Shown: positions 33,817 to 41,462, counted from the stretch's first letter. The stretch is 64,000 bases of DNA from Marinospirillum alkalitolerans (GCF_045055655.1 NZ_JBANFI010000002.1:248001-312000); one strand, 5' to 3'. Numbers and translations are program-made. Notes: generated by a model from the letters alone, not told the origin.

Positions 33817-35100
33817 ATGCCAAAAAAAGCACGCGAACTTTCAGCCATTGAAGTAAAGCGGCTGGCAACAAAAAAAGGCCGTCATGCAGTTGGGGGGGTC
33901 GCTGGCCTGCTGCTATCGGTATCCAGCAACAAAGCCGCATCTTGGCTGCTGCGCTACTCCACTGGCGAAATACGCACAAGCAGCACGGGTAAGCCCTTTG
34001 TGGCGAACCGCGATCTCGGCTTAGGCAGCTATCCCGATATAGGACTTGCCCAGGCTAGAGAGCTGGCGCGTGCCATGCGCGAAAAATTGGCTAATCAAAT
34101 CGACCCTGTAATGGAACGAAAAGCCGCAAAGCAGGCGCGGCTGGCTGAACTCAAGCGCCTGGTCACTTTTGAGGAAGCAGCCAAGCACGTTATCCGTAAA
34201 AAGCAGGCCGAAAGCAGCAACGCCAAGCACGCCTACCAGTGGGAGCGCACCCTAGAGGTGTACGCCTACCCCACTCTTGGAAAAATGGCCGTTGCTGATA
34301 TTGAGCTGGGCCACATCACCAAAGCCTTACTGCCCATCTGGGAAGAAAAAACAGAGACAGCCTCAAGAGTGCGCCAGCGTATCGAGGCGGTTCTAAGCTG
34401 GGCCACGGTTCACGGCTACCGCGAAGGCGATAACCCCGCTCGATGGAAAGGCAACCTTGATGCCGTATTACCCGCACCTAGTAAAGTGGCAAAAGTGCAG
34501 CATTTACGCGCCCTTCCCATTGATGAAATGCCTGATTTTATGCTGGCGCTGAAAGACAAAGCCGGAACTGCTGCTGATTGCTTGGCCTTTACGATCCTGA
34601 CAGCGACCCGCTCAGGTGAAGCTAGAGGTGCGACTTGGGAAGAGATCGACCTAGAGAACAAGCTTTGGGTAATCCCCGCCGAACGCATGAAGGCAGATAA
34701 AGAGCATCGCGTTCCCTTATCCAGTGCAGTGCTAGAGCTACTGAAACAACAGCAACCCGCCACTTCTGGCTTTATCTTTCCCAGCGCCAGCGGTAAGCCG
34801 CTATCTGATGTTGCCATGACTCAACTACTCAAGCGGATGAAAGTACACGACAGGGCAACCGTGCATGGGTTCCGATCCACCTTTAGGGACTGGACTGCTG
34901 AGCGCACCGCTACGCCCCACCATGTGGCTGAAATGGCCTTGGCCCACTCTATCGGCAATGCAGTTGAGGCCGCTTATCGGCGTGGTGACTTGCTGGCCAA
35001 GCGTGCCAAGTTGATGCAGCAATGGGCCGACTTCATCACCCAGCCGCCAATGGCGAAGGTGACACCGCTCAACGTCAACACCGAGGCAAGGGAGGCTTGA
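33817..35100 (+). CDS. int: Tyrosine recombinase, P4-type integrase
   Basis: Catalyses integration and excision of the element. It has 427 residues with an N-terminal DUF4102-type domain (SAIEVKRLATKKGRHAVGG onward), a SAM-like core-binding region and a catalytic domain with Arg near 265 (TRSGEARG), His-x-x-Arg near 350 (HGFRSTFRDW) and Tyr near 386 (EAAYRRGDL). GAGGGG precedes the ATG. The gene sits beside attL, as expected for this family. Confidence 0.96.
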   Translation: MPKKARELSAIEVKRLATKKGRHAVGGVAGLLLSVSSNKAASWLLRYSTGEIRTSSTGKPFVANRDLGLGSYPDIGLAQARELARAMREKLANQIDPVMERKAAKQARLAELKRLVTFEEAAKHVIRKKQAESSNAKHAYQWERTLEVYAYPTLGKMAVADIELGHITKALLPIWEEKTETASRVRQRIEAVLSWATVHGYREGDNPARWKGNLDAVLPAPSKVAKVQHLRALPIDEMPDFMLALKDKAGTAADCLAFTILTATRSGEARGATWEEIDLENKLWVIPAERMKADKEHRVPLSSAVLELLKQQQPATSGFIFPSASGKPLSDVAMTQLLKRMKVHDRATVHGFRSTFRDWTAERTATPHHVAEMALAHSIGNAVEAAYRRGDLLAKRAKLMQQWADFITQPPMAKVTPLNVNTEAREA

Positions 35101-35102
35101 GG

Positions 35103-35777
35103 ATGGATGAAAAAGAGGCAGCTTGCAGGCATACCCTAGCCTACGCATGGAAGCGATTACAGGAAGAACCCCACCTAATTTTCTTTGAAGATTACCTTGA
35201 GGTGAATGAGCGGATAGAGCGTATTTTCAGTAGGCCGCTTGAAGCAGAAGACCAGGATGAAGCCAGCTTTCTAATTGCGTTAAGGGAGTTTGTTTCAGCT
35301 AAGACTGAATACCTTTTTTCTCAAGCAAAACTGAGGGCGATAGAGACAACACGAGAGGAGGTTATTTTTGATCTGGCCAGCAAGGATAGGCGCTATTTTG
35401 ATGTTGCGCGTGCATCTGCAACCCTGCTTCTGGAGAAGACCGGAAAACTGCCAGAGGGGGAGCTTGGACGCTTGTTTATTGCACAAAACAGGGGGGATAT
35501 TCAGCCACCGCCACATAAGAAAACCGTCAATGAAAATCGTAAATTCAGAATTGTTTTTCTTCTTGTTTTGGCGCGGCTGCATGGATTCCCGTTTAAATCG
35601 GATACACGCAAAATATCAGACAAACCCTCTGCTATAAAAATGGTTGGCGATATTGTCAGCATTGCCCCCTCTACACTTGCTGGCTCAGACGGTTTCCGCG
35701 CATTAACCAGTCAGATTTTAAAAAGGCTGAGGGAAAAAAAGGGGGGGTTATTACCTGCCCTAATCTCCCCTCTGTAG
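35103..35777 (+). CDS. Unrecognised element protein (orf224)
   Basis: No family recognised. The ATG at 35103 lies two bases after the integrase stop with GGAGG upstream, so it is coupled to int. The 224-residue protein is rich in charged residues with a helical N-terminal half, no signal peptide and no TM. Codon use is more A+T-rich than the flanking chromosome. Near the 3' end, A AAA AAG is in the reading frame before GGGGGG, a sequence type prone to slippage. As cargo beside the integrase it could be a defence or regulatory gene. Confidence 0.7.
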   Translation: MDEKEAACRHTLAYAWKRLQEEPHLIFFEDYLEVNERIERIFSRPLEAEDQDEASFLIALREFVSAKTEYLFSQAKLRAIETTREEVIFDLASKDRRYFDVARASATLLLEKTGKLPEGELGRLFIAQNRGDIQPPPHKKTVNENRKFRIVFLLVLARLHGFPFKSDTRKISDKPSAIKMVGDIVSIAPSTLAGSDGFRALTSQILKRLREKKGGLLPALISPL

Positions 35778-35839
35778 CACCACCATCCGAACCTCTACGA
35801 TTCGCCTTGTTGTCACTAATTGAAGCGAGGCAAATTCAC

Positions 35840-36046
35840 ATGCAGCAAAACACCACCCACACCGCCCCTGAGCAATCCTTTCTCACTGTTAAGGCCACTG
35901 CAAGCCGCTTTGGTGTTTCACCCGCCACGGTCTGGCGCTGGGTACGCAATGGCCGCTTTCCTGCACCTGTTCGCCTCAGCGATAACTGCACCCGCTGGCG
36001 CATTGCTGACATTACAGCTTGGGAAAACAGCCTAGAAACAGCATAA
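35840..36046 (+). CDS. alpA: AlpA-family DNA-binding regulator
   Basis: Small MerR-like helix-turn-helix protein of 68 residues. ASRFGVSPATVWRWVRNGRFPAPVRLSDNCTRWRIADITAW fits the AlpA/HTH_17 type that controls satellite integrase and excision (as P4 Vis or CP4-57 AlpA). The ATG at 35840 with GAGG upstream is preferred over an earlier one at 35807. Such regulators may bind the arm-type repeats. Confidence 0.85.
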   Translation: MQQNTTHTAPEQSFLTVKATASRFGVSPATVWRWVRNGRFPAPVRLSDNCTRWRIADITAWENSLETA

Positions 36047-36050
36047 AAAA

Positions 36051-36075
36051 AGCCCCGACCTTTTCAGGTGGGGCT
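36051..36075 (-). terminator. Hairpin after alpA
   Basis: AGCCCCGACC-TTTTCA-GGTGGGGCT; the T-tract (as A7, 36044-36050) lies on the minus-strand side, so it terminates transcripts coming from the right more readily than alpA mRNA. Confidence 0.5.
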
Positions 36076-36181
36076 GGCACATCCTTTTGCTGCTTTTTCA
36101 GGCTAGAACTCAAAAACGAATCTAGAGACTAGCACCTCAGCAGTAAAAGGGAAACCCTAAACCCATAGGAGATCCCCTTTT

Positions 36182-36475
36182 ATGAGTAATGCCAAACTGA
36201 GCCTGAGCAAGCGCCAGCGCATTATCTTGAGTCTTTTACTCAACACCAACCAGGGCATGAGTCAGCAAGAGCTGCGCGATCACATGCCACCCGTGAACGG
36301 CATTCCCCAATCTATCCAGAGCTTGCGCCGTGTGCATGGCTTTGAAGGCCTGCTTGTCACCGATAGCATTAAACCAGAAGGGGCTGCACCCTTTGGGCGC
36401 TATCGCTTAACCGAAGCTGGCCGAGCCAAAGCCCGTGCGCTGCTGAGCGCTAAGGGGGTGCATCATGCAGCATAG
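36182..36475 (+). CDS. Winged-helix-like small element protein (orf97)
   Basis: It has 97 residues. The start LSKRQRIILSLLLNTNQGMSQQELRDH suggests a winged helix-turn-helix, and the rest (GRYRLTEAGRAKARALL) ends in a typical wing/helix. It is preceded by AGGAGA nine bases away and by an imperfect AAAAGGGA/TCCCCTTTT inverted repeat framing the ribosome-binding site. It may be a repressor or control protein of the element; its exact role is unknown. Confidence 0.72.
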   Translation: MSNAKLSLSKRQRIILSLLLNTNQGMSQQELRDHMPPVNGIPQSIQSLRRVHGFEGLLVTDSIKPEGAAPFGRYRLTEAGRAKARALLSAKGVHHAA

Positions 36476-36747
36476 TGTTGAACTGGCCCCACGTTTGAGC
36501 TATATTCTTCCTGCTGGTGCAAAATCACCAGTCAGGCGTGGAAACCTGAGTTTAAAACGGCGTACAAGCGCCCCCCAAAGCATTAGGCGCTTTTTTTGTG
36601 CCTGCTGCTCGATCTATGGCGGCCTGTACGGGGCAAGCTTCGGCTTGGCTGGTTTCCGTTTTAACCAGTTTTCCACCCCCGTGCAGTCCGTCACCAATCA
36701 TGTGGAAATGGTTGTTGACGGTTCCAACCTAAAACGGAGCCGTAACC
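36476..36747 (+). ncRNA. Possible P4-like RNA immunity leader
   Basis: A 272-base stretch without a trusted gene. It holds an intrinsic terminator (36566-36597) and three mutually complementary segments: A (GTGGAAA at 36538-36544 with TTAAAACGG at 36552-36560), B (CCGTTTTAA at 36656-36664 with TTTCCAC at 36670-36676) and C (TAAAACGGA at 36730-36738). B can pair with A or with C, as seqB of P4 CI RNA pairs with seqA and seqC. C overlaps the ribosome-binding site of the next ORF. An ORF from 36465 to 36965 (166 aa, Ash-like) runs through here; I do not treat it as proven protein-coding. Confidence 0.45.
36566..36597 (+). terminator. Terminator inside the satellite leader
   Basis: AAGCGCC (36566-36572) and GGCGCTT (36586-36592), a 13-base loop, and a run of T residues through 36597. 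It would stop readthrough before the downstream replication genes. Confidence 0.8.
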
Positions 36748-36939
36748 ATGAACAACACCCCCACCAGCCCGACCCTTTCACACGCCCCAGCCGTTCGCCT
36801 GTACCGCTGGCGCTTATCTTGTGCCAAAGGGCACTACCCGCTGCAAATCATCGCGGCCACCTCAGCAGAAGCACGGCGCATCTTTGGCCGTTTTTATCCG
36901 AGCGTCAGCGCAGCTATCAGCCGCCGTTTACCCGTTTAA
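36748..36939 (+). CDS. Icd-like small element protein
   Basis: The 63-residue ORF starts at ATG 36748 with CGGAG eight bases upstream. RWRLSCAKGHYPLQIIAATSAEARRIF with the ending SRRLPV resembles C-terminal parts of the phage/satellite host-division-inhibitor (Icd-like) proteins that have a GRLPV-type end. This likeness is from memory of the family, not a search. It lies in a different frame from the Ash-like ORF that overlaps it. Its ribosome-binding site falls in segment C of the leader, so RNA control is plausible. Confidence 0.55.
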   Translation: MNNTPTSPTLSHAPAVRLYRWRLSCAKGHYPLQIIAATSAEARRIFGRFYPSVSAAISRRLPV

Positions 36940-36961
36940 ATCCAATCTCTGAGGTGACACC

Positions 36962-37246
36962 ATGAACAACCAGAGCCAACTGGCAGGCGCACCTGCCCGA
37001 CTGACAGACACCGACCGCGCAAACATCGCCAGTGCCGAGCGCGTGGGCAATATCCGCACACTTAACAAGGCATCTGCTGCCCTGGATGCCATTATTGACG
37101 TGCTGGGTGATGAAGGTATTCGCGCCAGCACCCGCGCAGGGCTTCATATCGCGCTAGGTATCGTATCCGAGAGTCTTTCTGAGCGCGGCGAATTCTTGAT
37201 TGAGCAGCAGGCCGAGCTTGGCTTTGGGGGTGGTGATGATGAATGA
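36962..37246 (+). CDS. Unrecognised small element protein (orf94)
   Basis: No family recognised. It has 94 residues with an N-terminal ARLTDTDRANIASAERVGNI stretch and a helical centre, and no TM or signal. CTGAGGTGACACC precedes the ATG. Its end overlaps the start of the initiator gene, so the two are likely translated together. Confidence 0.62.
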   Translation: MNNQSQLAGAPARLTDTDRANIASAERVGNIRTLNKASAALDAIIDVLGDEGIRASTRAGLHIALGIVSESLSERGEFLIEQQAELGFGGGDDE

Positions 37247-38375
37247 TGGAAATTATATACCAGACCGCCCCATAGCCTTTAATCGTGATTTTGCTCGCTT
37301 AGGTATCGGCGTGACAGGTGCGTTAATGCTCAGTCAGGCCGTGTATTGGTCGAAGCGCACAAGCAATGCTGATGGCTGGTTTTATAAAACCCAAGCTGAT
37401 TGGGAAGAAGAAACCGCGCTGAGCCGCTATGAGCAAGAGACTGCACGCAAACGCCTAAAAGCGCTGGGTATTCTGGAAGAAAAGAGGCAAGGCATACCTT
37501 GCCGCTGCTTTTATCGTGTAAACACTGAGAAGCTAATTAGTGCCTTGCAAACAAGTATGCGGGAATCCAGCAAACTGGATTGCGGGAATCCAGCAGACAA
37601 GACTGATGGAATCCAGCAGAGTAATACAGAGAATACACAGAGACTACAGGCAGAGACTACAGAGAGCACGCACGCGAACGCGCCCGACTTGACCCCAGCA
37701 AACCCACCTGCTCAGCAACCAGCCGAACAGGGGCCAGCTCAGCCTGACCAACCCCAGCCCATGCGCAACGACTGGGAACCCGTTATCGACCAACTGACCG
37801 CCTCGCTGAGCATGGCCATGATCCCCGAACCAGTGGCCCATGCCCTCGCTAACGACCAGGAGTTAATCGGCCAATTCAAGATTCACCACTCAGTCAGCTA
37901 TGGCCGTGAACACACCCGCACAGGCTGGACTGCACAGCTGGCCAAGTGGCTGGCGCGTGACTGGCAGAAAATGGGCCGACCCCAAACAGCGCCAGAATAC
38001 GCCGCTCAGCGCGGTTTAGACCCAACCATAAGCGGATGCCCTACCCAAGAGCTGCACGCCTTGTGGAGCGCAAAACTGGGCGATATTAAGCCAGTTCCAA
38101 CGCTATCCGAGTGGCAACGCTCCAAGTCTGCCTCAAATCTGGCCCAACGTTGGCATGAAGGCTTCACCACGCCACTGAACAGCGATCCTAACCAGATGCG
38201 ATACCACGACCAAGAAACGGGCTTGAGCTGGTGGGGTGGCCTGTTTGATGCGATCCGTAACAGCACCACACTCAGCAAAGACAACTGGATAAACTTACAG
38301 CGCTTAGGCAGCCTTGACACGCTGGCGCAGGTTGTCGGCCAAGTCCTACTTGAAGCCAAGGGAGTGAGATCATGA
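37236..38375 (+). CDS. Phage-type replication initiator with internal origin
   Basis: About 379 residues. The N-terminal domain (about 1-110) is winged-helix, with FARLGIGVTGALMLSQAVYW, GWFYKTQADWEEE and a second helix before CRCFYRVN, as in phage/ICE replication organisers. A low-complexity proline/glutamine/threonine linker (about 110-180) joins a C-terminal domain with WTAQLAKWLARDWQ. The linker DNA carries three iterons (see separate entry), like lambda O. Start is ATG 37236 or 37239, after GGGGGTGG. It is followed by the helicase gene with a 4-base overlap, an initiator-loader pair. Confidence 0.8.
   Translation: MMNDGNYIPDRPIAFNRDFARLGIGVTGALMLSQAVYWSKRTSNADGWFYKTQADWEEETALSRYEQETARKRLKALGILEEKRQGIPCRCFYRVNTEKLISALQTSMRESSKLDCGNPADKTDGIQQSNTENTQRLQAETTESTHANAPDLTPANPPAQQPAEQGPAQPDQPQPMRNDWEPVIDQLTASLSMAMIPEPVAHALANDQELIGQFKIHHSVSYGREHTRTGWTAQLAKWLARDWQKMGRPQTAPEYAAQRGLDPTISGCPTQELHALWSAKLGDIKPVPTLSEWQRSKSASNLAQRWHEGFTTPLNSDPNQMRYHDQETGLSWWGGLFDAIRNSTTLSKDNWINLQRLGSLDTLAQVVGQVLLEAKGVRS
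37562..37618 (+). repeat. Iterons of a putative replication origin
   Basis: GGAATCCAGCA occurs at 37562-37572, 37585-37595 and 37608-37618: exact 23-base period, about two helical turns. Copies 1 and 2 share an extended TGCGGGAATCCAGCA context. An inverted CTGGATT at 37575-37581 forms AATCCAG-CAAA-CTGGATT with copy 1. Direct repeats of AGAGACTACAG (about 37641-37665) follow. Confidence 0.75.
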
Positions 38376-39820
38376 ATCAGCGCGTTACCCCTGAGATTCA
38401 ACCGCCTAGCCTTTGGCACGCTGAGGCAGAGCAAGCTGTTTTAGGGTGTGTGTTTCTGGCCTGCTCCAACCATGACCCGCTGCCATTGCTGGAGATCCGC
38501 GAACGGCTCAAGCCCAGTGATTTCTGGCTGGCAGAGCATGGCGAACTGTTCCGCGCCCTGATGCAGATGGAAGACGCTGGCCAAGCGATCGACCCCTTCA
38601 CCCTTGCCCAGCATTTTGAGGCGCAGGGAGTCAGCCAAGAGCGCCGCCAAGCCCTAGAGTTCAACGCTTTGGAGTGTATGCGTTCGGCGTGCCAGTCTTC
38701 GAGCCTAGCCGCCTATGCTGAGGTGGTGCGCACCGATTCCACCCGCCGCCACCTGCTGGCGCTGGCTGAGCAACTGCACCGACTGGGCCAAGATGCGACC
38801 CAGACACCCGCAAGCCTGATTAGCGCCGCCACTGAACAGCTGCTCAAGATTCAGGCCGACAACCACAACGGCATGAAGACGGGCCGCCAGCTGGCCGAGG
38901 ACTTTAACCGCGACCTGCAAAAGCGCATAGCAGGTGACTTTAACCCAATGGGCCTACCCACTGGCCTGAGTGATTTTGACCAGATGACACTGGGCCTTCA
39001 CCCTGGGCAGTTGGTCATCCTTGCCGCTCGCCCCGCTATGGGCAAAACGGCGCTGGTGATGAACTGGGTAGCCCATGCCATGCCAACCCGCCCCGTGCTG
39101 TTCGCCAGCCTTGAAATGTCAGAGCAGCAGCTAAGAGAGCGCTTTATCTCGATGCTGGCTCAGGTGGATGGGCGCAAGCTCAAAGACCCGAACGGCACGC
39201 TATCACCCAACGCCAGCGCCTTAGAAGATCATGAGTTTGACCGTGTGGCTTTGGCCATGCAGCAGATGGGCGACAGCAAGCTAGAACTGCTCGATGCCGC
39301 CGCGCTGAGTGTGAGCCAGCTGAGGGCCAAGGCTTTACGCATTCACGCCAAGCACAAGGAGCAGGGAGGGCTGGCGCTGGTGGTAGTGGACTACTTGCAG
39401 CTGATGACCAGCGACACCAGCAAGCGAGCAGAGAACCGGACGCTAGAAGTCTCTGAGCAGACCCGCGCCCTCAAGATCATGGCTAGGGAGCTGGGCTGTC
39501 CGGTGGTGGTACTCAGCCAGCTGAGCCGCGAAGTTGAGAAACGGGCCAACAAACGCCCCATGCTGGCCGACCTGAGAGAGTCAGGCAGCATTGAGCAAGA
39601 TGCGGACGTGGTGGCCTTTATCTACCGCGATGAAGTGTACAACCCAGACACCCACCTCAAAGGCGTGGCCGAAATCATCATAGGCAAGCAGCGCGAAGGC
39701 GAAACCGGAACGATCCACACCCGCGCCCAGCTCAGCCGCTCAAGATTCAGCGATCTCACCGCGCAAGAAGTGGCGGCCATGCAAGCCGCTGCACCCAAGC
39801 CCAGTGGGTTTAGGGCATGA
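38372..39820 (+). CDS. dnaB: Replicative DNA helicase, DnaB type
   Basis: Hexameric fork helicase of 482 residues. An N-terminal DnaB_N domain starts at EAEQAVLGCVF; the RecA-like core has Walker A AARPAMGKTAL (near 219), Walker B LVVVDYLQLM (near 342) and LRESGSIEQDADVV. Its ATG overlaps the initiator stop. Being an extra DnaB, in a mobile element behind its own initiator, it should act in element replication. Confidence 0.93.
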   Translation: MNQRVTPEIQPPSLWHAEAEQAVLGCVFLACSNHDPLPLLEIRERLKPSDFWLAEHGELFRALMQMEDAGQAIDPFTLAQHFEAQGVSQERRQALEFNALECMRSACQSSSLAAYAEVVRTDSTRRHLLALAEQLHRLGQDATQTPASLISAATEQLLKIQADNHNGMKTGRQLAEDFNRDLQKRIAGDFNPMGLPTGLSDFDQMTLGLHPGQLVILAARPAMGKTALVMNWVAHAMPTRPVLFASLEMSEQQLRERFISMLAQVDGRKLKDPNGTLSPNASALEDHEFDRVALAMQQMGDSKLELLDAAALSVSQLRAKALRIHAKHKEQGGLALVVVDYLQLMTSDTSKRAENRTLEVSEQTRALKIMARELGCPVVVLSQLSREVEKRANKRPMLADLRESGSIEQDADVVAFIYRDEVYNPDTHLKGVAEIIIGKQREGETGTIHTRAQLSRSRFSDLTAQEVAAMQAAAPKPSGFRA

Positions 39821-39858
39821 ACCAAACCGAAAACAACCAGCATAAAAGGAAAATCTCA

Positions 39859-40071
39859 ATGTCAGATGACCACCCGCACCCCCTAGAAGCTGAACTCAGT
39901 CATGAAGAACGGATTAGCCACCTAATCCTAGATTACGACCAAGCAGCCCCCCTCCCCCCCCAGAAAAACGAGGCGAGCAGGGACAAAACAGGGATAAAGC
40001 AAGGACATTTCTACCTGATACCCAGCAGGTTCTCGACAATCGGGTTCAGTTCGTCAGCCTGCAAGTCCTGA
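39859..40071 (+). CDS. Small acidic ORF after the element helicase, doubtful
   Basis: The 70-residue ORF starts at ATG 39859 with AAGGA upstream; a longer start at 39817 overlaps the helicase stop. An acidic N-terminus (SDDHPHPLEAELSHEERISH) may be real, but the ORF crosses a C8 tract (39954-39961), where slippage could occur, and its last 61 bases overlap the convergent gene. The C-terminal part looks like out-of-frame sequence. Confidence 0.35.
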   Translation: MSDDHPHPLEAELSHEERISHLILDYDQAAPLPPQKNEASRDKTGIKQGHFYLIPSRFSTIGFSSSACKS

Positions 40072-40925
40072 TCTACCACATACTCCCAAACAAGCCGAAC
40101 CTCCGTCTTATCGCGTGCCCTGATGCGGGTCATCAGCAGTCTGATGAAGTTTTCACGGGCATAAGTCGCTTGATCCAGCTCACAACCAAAAAGGGCGTAT
40201 TTGTGCCTATCCAATTCACGCCAGAACTGGAGTTCACGCACGCAGTCGGCCAGCGTCCAGGGTAAAAGGTTCTTGTGCTGAATGAATCTGGATTCAACAT
40301 CCTCAGGCGCGTGGCATCCAAGCCGGTCAGTCTCCAGCCCGGCCAGTGCATCAATGCAGAATTGTTCTTGTGGTGTGGTGAAGTAATCGCCTTCACCAAA
40401 GATGACCACGGCTGCCTCACGCTCCTTTTTCTTCTCCAGGGTGCCCCTAGCCAGACCCTCAAGGTTGCAAAATCCCATTGAGCTGAAGGCGGCCACCAGC
40501 GCACCCCTCTGAGATGCCAGAATTGCAGCATATCGGCTCTCAATCGCCCTGAGCGTTTCCTCATCAAGCCTTGATGCCATTGCAAGCGCATGTTCGATCA
40601 ATGCAGGCTGCCCCGTTTGGATCATTTCACGCAGCCAAAGTATGGCATCGACCTCCTTGTCACCCGTCTGAATCCGTTGCGGTGGTGGTTCGACCACGGC
40701 CAGCTCATGAGTGCCACCAGTGGAGCCTATGGCTGGCTCAGGAAGTCGAAAGAAGTCTCGATGCTGGGGATTGGTGAGGATTGCGGTATCACGGCGGGTG
40801 ATCGTCTTAACCGTGCCCTCTGGTAGCCCCATCATTTCGGCCACCTGCTTTACGCTGTAGCCGCTTTGACGCAGCGCCAGCACCTTAGCGCGTTGCTCTT
40901 CTGAATAAGCCCGTGGTTTTGCCAT
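40011..40925 (-). CDS. HTH-containing element protein (orf304)
   Basis: The 304-residue protein starts with a helix-turn-helix (about 9-40: EEQRAKVLALRQSGYSVKQV and the recognition part LPEGTVKTITRRD). The rest is mostly helical with no recognised enzyme motif. It is the only leftward element gene after the integrase-side operon, and has TGAATC half-sites and a palindrome directly upstream, suggesting autoregulation. HTH-led proteins near the end of satellites can be small-terminase-like packaging factors or regulators; neither is shown. Confidence 0.72.
   Translation of the reverse strand: MAKPRAYSEEQRAKVLALRQSGYSVKQVAEMMGLPEGTVKTITRRDTAILTNPQHRDFFRLPEPAIGSTGGTHELAVVEPPPQRIQTGDKEVDAILWLREMIQTGQPALIEHALAMASRLDEETLRAIESRYAAILASQRGALVAAFSSMGFCNLEGLARGTLEKKKEREAAVVIFGEGDYFTTPQEQFCIDALAGLETDRLGCHAPEDVESRFIQHKNLLPWTLADCVRELQFWRELDRHKYALFGCELDQATYARENFIRLLMTRIRARDKTEVRLVWEYVVDQDLQADELNPIVENLLGIR
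40283..40296. promoter_or_regulatory. Second GAATCC palindrome inside orf304
   Basis: TGAATC-TG-GATTCA is a perfect 6-bp inverted repeat within the coding region. Read on the minus strand it contains GAATCCAG, the eight-base core of the origin iterons. Confidence 0.4.
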
Positions 40926-40929
40926 TGCC

Positions 40930-40955
40930 TGAATCTCTGAATGAATCGGGATTCA
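40930..40955. promoter_or_regulatory. Operator-like repeats upstream of orf304
   Basis: A TGAATC half-site (40930-40935) and the perfect palindrome TGAATC-GG-GATTCA (40942-40955) lie 5-30 bases before the orf304 start, over its expected leader. The same palindrome form recurs at 40283-40296. Confidence 0.55.
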
Positions 40956-41311
40956 ATGATACCACAAGAGGGGGGGGTTCAAATCCTGAGTTCAAATGAC
41001 AAACCCACGATTGAACCAGAGACTCTTTGATTTTGCATCATGCCGCTTTCGGTACTTTTGCGGAGGTTTACTCCACTTAAAAGCATTGCTGAGCAATACT
41101 TTCAGGTGAATTTATACCTATTACCCAGAAAGAGACCCAGAAAGAACAAATAAAGGAGAACAAGGATAAAGCGCTGTTTTACCCATTCTGCTAAATTAAA
41201 GCTATGCTGTTGCTTTTAGTGGCATAGAAAGGCACTATTTATCTGGGGTTTTTTCTGGGTAAGATTAAAAAAATGGCTATAAGCTATTGTTTTTTAATGG
41301 TGGTTCTTTGT
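40956..41311. other. Gene-free right end of the element
   Basis: No ORF is supported. It contains a G8 tract (40971-40978), the palindrome ATTGCT-GA-GCAAT (about 41083-41095), inverted arm-type sites TTACCCAGAAAG (41121-41132) and the partial ACCCAGAAAG (41135-41144), and a direct TTTCTGGGTAA (41252-41262). It likely serves recombination at attR and control of the element. Confidence 0.6.
41121..41262. repeat. Arm-type repeats near attR
   Basis: Two inverted copies (41121-41132 perfect, 41135-41144 partial) and one direct copy (41252-41262) of the CTTTCTGGGTAA sequence found three times beside the integrase. Confidence 0.6.
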
Positions 41312-41367
41312 CGCCGTCTCCACCATTTTCGCTTTAAAAACAACCACCTACGGGTGGTTTTTTTATG
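41312..41367 (+). repeat. attR: right attachment repeat
   Basis: Duplicate of the last 14 bases of tmRNA plus its terminator, with one mismatch to attL. Chromosomal sequence resumes after it. Confidence 0.93.
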
Positions 41368-41462
41368 TCTGCGATCTGGAATGAAAAACATATTGAGCAG
41401 AAAGGACGCAGCTGGCCTGTGCATTAGGCTACAGCAGCAACCATCCACTTAGTCGAGGATGA

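Larger units (their letters stand above)
33643..41367. mobile_element. Integrated satellite-like element at ssrA
   Basis: The element is bounded by 56-bp direct repeats (33643-33698 and 41312-41367) that differ at one base, with the left copy completing the tmRNA 3' end and its terminator. It is about 7.7 kb (7669 bp from one repeat to the other). In order: P4-type integrase, orf224, AlpA-like regulator, winged-helix orf97, an RNA leader, an Icd-like small ORF, orf94, a replication initiator, a DnaB-type helicase, a small ORF and a convergent HTH gene. I see no structural, packaging-motor or lysis genes. The integrase-AlpA-replication content without virion genes is that of a phage satellite (P4 or PICI type). 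Confidence 0.88.

Noticed and set aside
35741..35755. A AAA AAG slippery sequence followed by G residues near the orf224 end, considered as programmed frameshifting
   Set aside because: A -1 shift would only swap a 12-residue tail for about 8 residues; no downstream ORF would be joined.
36465..36965. 166-codon Ash-like ORF in the satellite leader
   Set aside because: It crosses an intrinsic terminator and the complementary segments of the leader and overlaps the better supported 36748 ORF in another frame. I leave it as doubtful rather than a firm gene.
39947..39961. C-tracts (C6 and C8) considered as a phase-variation switch
   Set aside because: The ORF involved is itself doubtful, and similar G7 runs occur in housekeeping pyrE.
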